From Candidatus Avelusimicrobium ruminicola (GTDB lineage: Bacteria; Elusimicrobiota; Elusimicrobia; Elusimicrobiales; Elusimicrobiaceae): a stretch of DNA of 5,202 nucleotides. The stretch spans positions 1 through 5,202 of the forward strand of contig ONQH01000082.1 of the NCBI GenBank assembly GCA_900319885.1. Reading direction: 5' to 3'. This document shows, one piece after another, positions 1-5,202 of this stretch. Made by a program: the position numbers and the translations under genes. The notes beneath the pieces were generated by a model. That model did no database searches. It worked only from the letters and a program-made list of their open reading frames with translations, and was not told the origin of the DNA. How positions within the stretch are numbered: position 1 is the first letter of the stretch; each line of letters starts with the position of its first letter.

Positions 1-1
1 A

Positions 2-352
2 TTTGATAAAGCCGTGGCCGATTATACACGCGCCATTGAACTCAACCCGCGTTGGGCAGTAGCCTATAATAACCGCGGCTTTGCCCGCATGAATTTGAAA
101 CAATGGGAAAAAGCCAAAAAAGATTTTGAAACTGCCATCCGGTTGGACCCGTCGGCCCCTACGCCTTATGTCAACCTGGCCGGCACGTATTGGACGTACA
201 AAAAAGACCGCAAACGTGCGTACGCAAATTTGCAAAAAGCACTCAAACATAACTTCAAAAATTACGAAGCCTTATTTGATGACGACCAAAAAGGCTGGAT
301 GTTTAAAGACATCAACCAAACGCAAGAATTTCGCTCTTTGCTCTACAAATAA
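2..352 (+). CDS. TPR-repeat protein, C-terminal fragment (5' end outside window)
   Basis: The frame is open from the first bases of the window to a TAA at 350-352, so this is the last ~116 residues of a longer protein. Three TPR-like units can be seen. The first is a partial unit ending in DYTRAIELNPR. The second is complete (WAVAYNNRGFARMNLKQWEKA followed by FETAIRLDPS). The third is weaker (PYVNLAGTYWTYKKDRKRA, LQKALKHNFK). The typical TPR positions are present: small residues in the first helix, A/Y in the second, and the closing LxP. The protein ends with a short tail, DDQKGWMFKDINQTQEFRSLL, of the kind that often caps TPR arrays. TPR arrays bind other proteins, but partner, location and upstream domains cannot be told from this piece. 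A GTG at base 14 is an internal codon, since the repeat continues before it. The next gene, typA, lies 89 bases downstream on the same strand with its own likely promoter. Confidence 0.85.
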   Translation, partial: FDKAVADYTRAIELNPRWAVAYNNRGFARMNLKQWEKAKKDFETAIRLDPSAPTPYVNLAGTYWTYKKDRKRAYANLQKALKHNFKNYEALFDDDQKGWMFKDINQTQEFRSLLYK

Positions 353-364
353 ACGTGCGGGCGC

Positions 365-403
365 TTAAATCTACGGGCGGAACTACTTATAATTTGGTAA
401 AAT
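365..403 (+). promoter_or_regulatory. Candidate promoter region for typA
   Basis: The 89-base gap before typA becomes A/T-rich here. A perfect TATAAT at 388-393 sits 17 bases after a weak -35-like TTAAAT at 365-370. A second, overlapping candidate is TGGTAAAAT at 395-403, an extended -10 (TGn plus TAAAAT) with no good -35. Either would start the message 30-40 bases before the typA start codon. I see no hairpin with a T run after the TPR gene, so readthrough from it is also possible. This is motif reading only. Confidence 0.45.
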
Positions 404-424
404 ATATCTACAATCTTTATTTTT

Positions 425-430
425 AGGAAA
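425..430 (+). promoter_or_regulatory. Ribosome binding site of typA
   Basis: AGGAAA lies 11 bases before the ATG at 442, a slightly long spacing. An in-frame TAG at 424-426 overlaps it, so no start further upstream is possible and ATG 442 is the first available start. Confidence 0.5.
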
Positions 431-441
431 CCGTAACAAAT

Positions 442-2283
442 ATGAACAATACCCGCGAAGATGTACGCAACGTGGCCATTATTGCACACGTGGACCACGG
501 TAAGACCACTGTGGTTGATTCTCTGTTAAAATTTGCCGGAGAATTTAAAGTAAAAGAAGACCAAGCACAAGATACGGTCTTAGACTCTAACCCCTTGGAG
601 CGTGAACGCGGCATTACTATTTTAGCGAAGTGTACCTCTATCGGCTACAAAGGCCATACCATTAACATTGTTGATACGCCCGGCCACGCCGATTTCGGCA
701 GCGAAGTGGAGCGCGTCTTAAAAATGGTAGATGGCGCTATTTTGATGGTGGACGCGGTGGAAGGCCCCATGCCGCAGACCCGCTTTGTACTGCGTAAAGC
801 CTTGGCCTTGGGCTTGAAACCGATTGTAGTTATCAATAAAATGGACCGCGAACATATCCGCCCCAGCGAAGTAGTAGACGAAGTATTTAACCTGTTTATG
901 GAACTGGGCGCGACGGATGAACAGTTAGATTTCCCAATTATTTACGCTTCGGGCCGTGCCGGATGGGCCAGCCTAAAAATGGAAGAAAAAGGCAAAGATA
1001 TTGCCCCTATTTTAGATACGGTTTTATCGCACGTGCCTGCGCCGCTCGCTGAGCCGGATGCCCCCTTGCAAATGCAAGTGACCATGCTAGATTATAATAA
1101 CTTTTTAGGCCACGTAGGTATTGGCCGCATTTTGGCCGGGAATATCACCAAAGGGCAGACCGTAGCGCTGATTCATCCCGACGGAACAACCACCCAAGCC
1201 AAAGCCGCCAAAATTGAACGTTTTTTAGGTCTGGGAAAAGTAGAAGTTGAAAAAGCTACCGCCGGAGACATTGTGTCTATTGCCGGGTTAGAAGGTGTGG
1301 ACGTGGGCGATACAATTTGCCGCCCCGATGCGCTTAAACCGCTTCCGCCGCTTACCATTGATGCGCCTACCATGTCTATGGATTTCTTAGTCAACGACAG
1401 CCCTTTCTCCGGGCGCGAAGGTAAATTTGTAACCAGCCGCCACCTTAAAAACCGCTTGGAAAAAGAGGCTCAAACGAACGTAGGTTTGAAGGTGGAACAA
1501 TTGGAAGGCGAAGGCAAATTTAAAGTGTATGGCCGTGGGGAACTTCACTTAACAATTTTAATTGAAAATATGCGTCGCGAAGGTTTTGAATTGGCTGTTT
1601 CGTCCCCTGAAGTGCTTTACAAAGAAGAAAACGGGCAAATTTTGGAGCCGATGGAATCCTTGATTTTGGATATTAAGAGTGAATATCAGGGCGCCGTGTT
1701 TACCATTTTAGGCACGCGTGCCGCGCAGTTGGAAAATATGGTGACTGAAGGTGAAGACCGCCTGCGTTTGGAATATTTGATTCCTTCCCGCGCGCTCATT
1801 GGCTTTAAGAACGAACTTTTAACCAGTACCCGCGGTACGGGGATTATGCACCATAGTTTTAAGGGATATTACCCCAAGGCCGACTTGCCCGATTTGCGTC
1901 ACAACGGGGTTTTAATTGCCAAAGAAGATGGCGAAACCACGCCCTATGCTTTGTACGCATTGGAAAACAACGGGGAACTCTTTTTGGGACCCGGTGAAAA
2001 AGTATATGCCGGGCAGATTGTGGGGCAAAACTCCCGCGCTAATGACCTAGTCGTCAACCCTTGCAAGGCTAAACATTTAAGCAATATGCGTAGCAAAGCC
2101 AGTGATGAATCGTACGTGCTCACTCCGCCGCGTCAAATGAGCTTGGAACAAGCCGTAGAATATATTGCTCCGGATGAATTGGTGGAAATTACGCCTAAAT
2201 CGTTACGTCTGCGCAAGAAAATTCTTTCGCACCTCTTGCGTAAGCGTACCGAGCGTGCCGAAGAGGCCGAAGAAGAAGCCTAA
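442..2283 (+). CDS. typA: Translational GTPase TypA/BipA, complete
   Basis: TypA/BipA is an EF-G-like GTPase that binds the 70S ribosome in the cytoplasm. It is known to help large-subunit assembly and growth under cold or other stress. The protein has 613 residues, the usual family length. All GTPase motifs are intact: G1 AHVDHGKT (15-22), switch I with RGITI (56-60), G3 DTPGH (78-82), G4 NKMD (132-135) and G5 SGRAG (170-174). The catalytic histidine after DTPG is His82. The domain II beta-barrel follows (about 205-300), then EF-G-like domain III (about 306-385, with GRGELHL at 364-370) and domain V (about 400-480). The family-specific C-terminal domain carries RANDLVVNPCKAKHLSNMR (532-550) and ELVEITPKSLRLRKK (579-593). 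This last domain separates TypA from EF-G, LepA and TetM-type proteins. The tail after residue 600 is acidic (RAEEAEEEA). The gene appears to be transcribed alone and ends at a strong hairpin terminator. Confidence 0.98.
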   Translation: MNNTREDVRNVAIIAHVDHGKTTVVDSLLKFAGEFKVKEDQAQDTVLDSNPLERERGITILAKCTSIGYKGHTINIVDTPGHADFGSEVERVLKMVDGAILMVDAVEGPMPQTRFVLRKALALGLKPIVVINKMDREHIRPSEVVDEVFNLFMELGATDEQLDFPIIYASGRAGWASLKMEEKGKDIAPILDTVLSHVPAPLAEPDAPLQMQVTMLDYNNFLGHVGIGRILAGNITKGQTVALIHPDGTTTQAKAAKIERFLGLGKVEVEKATAGDIVSIAGLEGVDVGDTICRPDALKPLPPLTIDAPTMSMDFLVNDSPFSGREGKFVTSRHLKNRLEKEAQTNVGLKVEQLEGEGKFKVYGRGELHLTILIENMRREGFELAVSSPEVLYKEENGQILEPMESLILDIKSEYQGAVFTILGTRAAQLENMVTEGEDRLRLEYLIPSRALIGFKNELLTSTRGTGIMHHSFKGYYPKADLPDLRHNGVLIAKEDGETTPYALYALENNGELFLGPGEKVYAGQIVGQNSRANDLVVNPCKAKHLSNMRSKASDESYVLTPPRQMSLEQAVEYIAPDELVEITPKSLRLRKKILSHLLRKRTERAEEAEEEA

Positions 2284-2306
2284 TTGAATGTGCAGATTGC
2301 TTTGTG

Positions 2307-2338
2307 AAAAAACCCCGCCTATGGATGCGGGGTTTTTT
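2307..2338. terminator. Bidirectional Rho-independent terminator
   Basis: A perfect 12-bp inverted repeat is present. AAAAAACCCCGC (2307-2318) pairs with GCGGGGTTTTTT (2327-2338) around an 8-base loop. The G/C core is six pairs (CCCCGC/GCGGGG). On the plus strand six T follow the core and on the minus strand six T follow it too, so the same hairpin works both ways. It lies between the facing stop codons of typA (24 bases away) and the ftsA-like gene (10 bases away), as expected for a shared terminator. Confidence 0.93.
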
Positions 2339-2347
2339 AAGGGAAGA

Positions 2348-3490
2348 TTAAAACAAATTAAACCCAAACTTGCTAAATAATTTACCCAACAATCCTTCGT
2401 CTTTTACCGGGGAAACGCCCGCTTGGCTTTGTTCGCGCATCAAGGCATATTGCAGGAGTGCCAATACGCCGTTATATTGGGGAGAATCCAGGGCGCAATC
2501 CGCAATAAGCGTATCAAAAGAACACAAACGCGCTTTGCGTACGCCCAGGATGTTTTTAAGAAGTTTTTGCAAAACAGGTACCGCCCCTTGCCCGCCAAGG
2601 ATCAATTGGGCGGGGGGGTGTTGGATATACGTGAGTGAGTGTGCTAATTCTTTGTGAATAGCCTGTATGACCGGCGCGGCCGCTTCTATCAATACTTCAT
2701 CCATCACAGGGTCCGGCTCGTAATGACGAAGCACTTCCAGCGCGGTAGGATAATCGTTTTGTAACTGGTCGGCAATGCCTTCGGCTACCCGGTTTAACCC
2801 AAAGGGGATTTCCCACGCTTCTAATAAAGAATCTTTGTGGTATAAGATCGCCGAGGCGCTGTCTTCCCCTAAATCAATAAGCACGCTAGAGGATTTTTCG
2901 GCGGAAGTGAGTGCCATTTCTGCAAGTGCTACCGAAGACGGCATCCAGAGAAAATCTTCACAGCCGCACGCATTTAATACGCTTCTAAAATTAGTTAAAT
3001 GTGTTTTTATCCCGTACGAAACAAATGTTTCCACGCCTAAGCAAGAGCCGAACATCCCTACCGGGTCGGTGGCTCCGGCCTGATCGTCAATGATGTAGGA
3101 AAGCGGCAAAACATCTATTACCTCTAAAGAATCGTCTAAATCTTTGGGCAGTGATTCGTGAATTGCGTTGTTGACGTCGCTTTCACGGATGATGCGCTGG
3201 CGCGATTCGGTAAACGTAAAGCCGGTGTTATGCCGGAAAGATAAAAAGTTTCCGCGAACCCCAACAATGACAGTGGAGGTTCTATCGGTATATTCACCCA
3301 TTTGGGCAAATACGCGGTTAAGTTCGTCTTGCGCATTAGATCGTTCCCGCACAAAGGCCCCGTTAAAGGCGTCGCTGTGGTGGCGAAGAATATGACGAAT
3401 ACGTAAGGTATCGGTTTCTTCGTCTAGCGAGGCGAGGGCGGCTAGAATTGTTTTGCCATAAAAATCTAATGCTAAAATATCCCGGCTCAT
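2348..3490 (-). CDS. ftsA: Divergent FtsA-family (actin-like) cell-division protein
   Basis: FtsA is an actin-fold protein that ties FtsZ filaments to the inner membrane at the division site. The assignment rests on several features in order. The N-terminal beta strand ILALDFYGKT (5-14) sits where the phosphate-1 loop belongs. An FtsA-type 1C subdomain covers about 75-160 and includes the hallmark DPVGMFG (142-148) followed by SCLGVETFVSYG. A second actin half starts at VLIDLGEDSAS (203-213). An adenosine-loop-like LILGGQGAVPVL lies at 296-307. After a polar linker (351-364) the protein ends in GLLGKLFSKFGFNLF, an amphipathic segment like the FtsA membrane-targeting helix. It has 380 residues, against about 420 in E. 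coli. The nucleotide loops are degenerate: GGGTTD-type phosphate 2 reads GEDSAS, and phosphate 1 reads DFYGKT instead of DIGTTK. No ftsQ or ftsZ lies beside it, so it may be a paralogue rather than the main FtsA; PilM is a weaker alternative. An in-frame TAA (3518-3520) fixes ATG 3490 as the start; no strong ribosome binding site is visible. Confidence 0.8.
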   Translation of the reverse strand: MSRDILALDFYGKTILAALASLDEETDTLRIRHILRHHSDAFNGAFVRERSNAQDELNRVFAQMGEYTDRTSTVIVGVRGNFLSFRHNTGFTFTESRQRIIRESDVNNAIHESLPKDLDDSLEVIDVLPLSYIIDDQAGATDPVGMFGSCLGVETFVSYGIKTHLTNFRSVLNACGCEDFLWMPSSVALAEMALTSAEKSSSVLIDLGEDSASAILYHKDSLLEAWEIPFGLNRVAEGIADQLQNDYPTALEVLRHYEPDPVMDEVLIEAAAPVIQAIHKELAHSLTYIQHPPAQLILGGQGAVPVLQKLLKNILGVRKARLCSFDTLIADCALDSPQYNGVLALLQYALMREQSQAGVSPVKDEGLLGKLFSKFGFNLF

Positions 3491-3524
3491 AGATGTTGTG
3501 TAACCTGTGACAAGTAGTTACCAC

Positions 3525-3533
3525 ATTGTAGCA
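3525..3533 (-). promoter_or_regulatory. Extended -10 promoter for the ftsA-like gene
   Basis: Read on the minus strand this is TGCTACAAT, a TGn extended -10 with a good TACAAT box. No recognisable -35 lies 17 bases upstream, which is acceptable for extended -10 promoters. Transcription would start about 27 bases before the ATG. It lies in the 110-base gap after the MATE stop codon, so the ftsA-like gene can be expressed independently. I see no terminator hairpin for the MATE gene in this gap. Confidence 0.45.
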
Positions 3534-3600
3534 AATTTAGGCTGAACTGGCTGGTAAGGTAAAATTTTGGTTATATATTAACGACTTTAAGTACAATCAA

Positions 3601-4857
3601 TTATTTCTTGCGCTTAAAAAATACTGTTTGGTCGTGTTGGTCAAAGAAGTGCTTGAGTAGAAGGACCGCAATTAAGGTGGATACGCCGTCCGCCACCACC
3701 GGGGCCAAAAAAACGCCGTCTAATCCCCAAAAAAGCGGTAAAATCAGCACCAACGGAATAACCAGTAAAATTTGGCGCGAAAGACTCAGCAAGGCGGCCT
3801 TGAGGGGCTGGTTGATAGCCTGGAAGAACGTCGTAGCCATCATTTGCAAAGGCACAATGGGCAGTAAGATATTTACTAAACGAATCACGCGGCTGGCTAG
3901 GTCAATAAGTGCGGTATCTTGCCCGTTAAAAATACTGGCAATCGGGCGGGCAAAGAGTTGCAAAATAATAAAACCTACCGTCGTTACCGTCATCCCCCAG
4001 CGTAGCGCCATTTTAAGCGTTTGGATAGACGTTTTGTATTTGCGTGCGCCGTAATTGTAGCCAATAAGCGGTTGCGCCCCTTGTGAAATACCTGACGTCG
4101 GCATAATGATAATAGTATTGATGCTTAGGGCTACGCCCATAGCCGAAATTGCCAAGTTGCCACCGTATTTAAGCAGAGCATGGTTCAAAATTACGTTGAG
4201 CGCACTGGAAGCAATCTGGAACGCAAATTGTGAAAAACCAATTGCCATAACATCTAATACAATTTGCAGGCGCAGTTTGAAATTTTTCCACATAAGGCGG
4301 TAGGGGGCCCGGTGTCCGGTCAAACAGTACATCACCCAACTAAACGAAATGACTTGTCCGCATACCGTTGCTAAGGCTGCCCCTTTAATGCCTAAGCCTA
4401 GTTTAAAGATAAACAGCGGGGCGGCAATTAAGTTTACAAAGGCCCCAATAAACTGTGTAGCCATCGCCGTTTTAGGACGGCCGGAAGAACGGATAAAGTG
4501 ATTCATCCCCGCACCGATGGCAAACACAAAATATCCCGGAAATACCCACGTAGCATATAAGTGCGAATAAGGTAAAATGGCATCGTCGGCTCCGCAAAAA
4601 CGCAACAGTGGGTCCAGAAACATATAACTAAATGTTGTAACAATGCCCGCCATAATAATCAGCAAAATAAATCCGTTACCTAATACGCGCAAGGCTTCTT
4701 GGGGGCGTTTTTCGCCTAAACGAATAGAAAAGAGCGCGTTACTGCCAATGCCAATAAAGGCACTAAACCCCATATATAAAATGCCCAGCGGAAAAATAAC
4801 TGTAATGGCGGCAATCCCTATGGCGTCATCCGGGATGATCTCTGGGGTTGGCACCAC
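3601..4857 (-). CDS. MATE-family multidrug/cation antiporter, MepA-like, missing its N-terminus
   Basis: MATE proteins export cationic drugs and dyes across the inner membrane in exchange for Na+ or H+. The family motifs are clear: GIGSNALFSIRLGEK (36-50), IRSSGRPKTAM (122-132), GIKGAALATVCGQ (156-168), GISQGAQPLIGYNYGARKY (256-274), FFQAINQPLKAALL (344-357) and LPLFWGLDGVFLAPVVAD (373-390). About eleven hydrophobic segments are visible and the tail is basic (FFKRKK). The pattern is closest to the MepA branch. Family members have about 440-460 residues and 12 helices. Here the protein begins at the end of the first loop, so helix 1 (some 35-45 residues) is absent. The GTG at 4857 has no ribosome binding site, and a stop lies in frame at 4885-4887. 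The true 5' end was therefore lost at the composition break near 4830-4850, and 4857 is only a nominal boundary. The last residues I trust as MATE begin near DDAIGIAAITVIFPLG. Substrate is unknown. Confidence 0.92.
   Translation of the reverse strand: MVPTPEIIPDDAIGIAAITVIFPLGILYMGFSAFIGIGSNALFSIRLGEKRPQEALRVLGNGFILLIIMAGIVTTFSYMFLDPLLRFCGADDAILPYSHLYATWVFPGYFVFAIGAGMNHFIRSSGRPKTAMATQFIGAFVNLIAAPLFIFKLGLGIKGAALATVCGQVISFSWVMYCLTGHRAPYRLMWKNFKLRLQIVLDVMAIGFSQFAFQIASSALNVILNHALLKYGGNLAISAMGVALSINTIIIMPTSGISQGAQPLIGYNYGARKYKTSIQTLKMALRWGMTVTTVGFIILQLFARPIASIFNGQDTALIDLASRVIRLVNILLPIVPLQMMATTFFQAINQPLKAALLSLSRQILLVIPLVLILPLFWGLDGVFLAPVVADGVSTLIAVLLLKHFFDQHDQTVFFKRKK
4830..4857. other. Breakpoint between two unrelated DNAs (probable assembly chimera)
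   Basis: G+C is about 45% in the 300 bases to the left (4561-4860) and about 62% to the right (4861-5202). The MATE gene (minus strand) is recognisable down to about 4830 and loses its first helix beyond it. The LamG gene (plus strand) is recognisable from about 4849 and loses everything before it. The two homologies nearly abut, so the joint is within about 25 bases. No insertion-sequence end, tRNA or long repeat is seen at the joint. Confidence 0.75.
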
Positions 4858-5136
4858 TATGCGGTTGCATGGGATGCCGAGGGGCTACCCGGGACGAAGG
4901 CCCCCGACGGCGGCCCGGCCGTCGTGGCGGTGTTCCTCGACGGAAAGGCTGTTTCGACGCAAGGACGCCAGACCGTTTCGTTCGGAGCCAAGCACCTCAA
5001 GTCCATTCCCGGCCGTTTCGCAAAGCTCGCCTTTCCCACGCCTTCAAACGGCTGGGGTTCCTCCGGCGGACACGTTCCCTTTCTCATCGACGAATTCAAG
5101 ATTTGGTCCGTTCCGAAGACGGAATTCACTCGATGA
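4849..5136 (+). CDS. LamG/concanavalin A-like domain protein, C-terminal fragment
   Basis: The frame reads WHHYAVAWDAEG at its start, the typical WHHVAVTWD strand of LamG-type jelly-roll domains. This is followed by AVFLDGKAV (the YVDGK-like turn), a central SFGAKHL strand, and the closing FLIDEFKIWSV, matching the usual IDEVRIYN end strand. It stops at TGA 5134-5136. About 95 residues remain, the last two-thirds of one domain. Such domains bind glycans or mediate contacts in secreted or surface proteins and are very abundant in Verrucomicrobiota and relatives. Nothing upstream of the domain is preserved, because the frame runs into MATE sequence across the breakpoint; the plus frame is open only from 4780. 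G+C and codon use (GCC, GGC, CTC, TTC endings) differ sharply from the genes to the left. The stop overlaps the start of the next gene. Confidence 0.72.
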   Translation, partial: WHHYAVAWDAEGLPGTKAPDGGPAVVAVFLDGKAVSTQGRQTVSFGAKHLKSIPGRFAKLAFPTPSNGWGSSGGHVPFLIDEFKIWSVPKTEFTR

Positions 5137-5202
5137 TCGTTACGCCACTCCCCTATGGACGAATGGGCAACCGGCTTCTGCTCGCCGCGCATTTCCTCGC
5201 CC
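5133..5202 (+). CDS. N-terminus of a possible GT11/fucosyltransferase-like glycosyltransferase
   Basis: The ATG at 5133 overlaps the LamG stop as ATGA, so translation of the two genes is probably coupled. The 23 residues to the window edge read MIVTPLPYGRMGNRLLLAAH and continue FLA. The G-R-M-G-N-R-L motif (residues 9-15) near the start is like the GxxGNxLF motif at the N-terminus of alpha-1,2-fucosyltransferase (GT11) and related sugar transferases. Only a weak CGGA lies upstream as a ribosome site. With so little sequence the family is a suggestion; the start codon and overlap are directly visible. Confidence 0.5.
   Translation, partial: MIVTPLPYGRMGNRLLLAAHFLA

Noticed and set aside
358..379. 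CGGGCG repeated twice after the TPR gene
   Set aside because: Two 6-base copies 16 bases apart do not form a hairpin and have no T run, so there is no support for a terminator or regulatory site.
2370..3395. Several plus-strand open frames inside the ftsA-like gene
   Set aside because: They lie antisense to a complete gene with family motifs and show no recognisable protein features of their own.
3500..3521. Inverted repeat GTAAC-N12-GTTAC before the ftsA-like gene as a possible operator
   Set aside because: The arms are only 5 bp and do not extend inward or outward, so a chance match in an A/T-rich gap is likely.
4855..4857. GTG as the true start of the MATE gene
   Set aside because: No ribosome binding site precedes it, the protein would lack the first transmembrane helix, and the sequence just upstream belongs to a different composition class.
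5092..5127. Two GAATTC sites 30 bases apart near the end of the LamG gene
   Set aside because: They encode EF in DEFKIW and TEFTR in different contexts; this is ordinary coding sequence and not evidence of a cloning joint.
4857..5192. A long open frame on the minus strand to the right of the MATE gene
   Set aside because: Its product has no recognisable pattern, while the opposite strand reads as a clear LamG domain. High G+C makes such antisense frames common.

Overview
The window looks like two pieces of DNA from different genomes joined near base 4845. Bases 1 to about 4840 have roughly 45% G+C near the joint and carry compact bacterial genes. From left to right these are the 3' end of a tetratricopeptide-repeat (TPR) gene, a complete typA/bipA ribosome-associated GTPase gene, a perfect hairpin terminator, a complete but divergent ftsA-family gene on the minus strand, and a MATE-family multidrug exporter gene on the minus strand that has lost its 5' end. 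Bases from about 4845 to 5202 have about 62% G+C. They carry the 3' end of a LamG-domain gene and the first 23 codons of a probable glycosyltransferase, overlapping as ATGA.

The TPR gene and typA read rightwards. TypA's stop and the stop of the ftsA-like gene face each other over 64 bases, which hold one symmetrical hairpin flanked by A and T runs that can end transcription from both sides. The ftsA-like and MATE genes read leftwards, 110 bases apart, with an extended -10 promoter between them, so the ftsA-like gene can be transcribed on its own. The left part is a mix of housekeeping functions (translation GTPase, division-type actin homologue, drug/cation exporter) rather than one pathway.

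The organism of the left part is not certain. The genes are bacterial and the content suits a Gram-negative-type, moderate-G+C lineage. A gut Elusimicrobiota-like bacterium is a guess only. The right part, with its LamG domain beside a sugar-transfer-type gene, resembles Verrucomicrobiota, Lentisphaerota or Kiritimatiellota DNA. An assembly chimera is the simplest reading, because the MATE gene and the LamG gene are both cut at the same point and each lacks its N-terminal part.

I found no convincing new multi-gene system, CRISPR array, RNA gene or insertion sequence. The two points most worth attention are the breakpoint and the stand-alone FtsA homologue with degenerate nucleotide-binding motifs.
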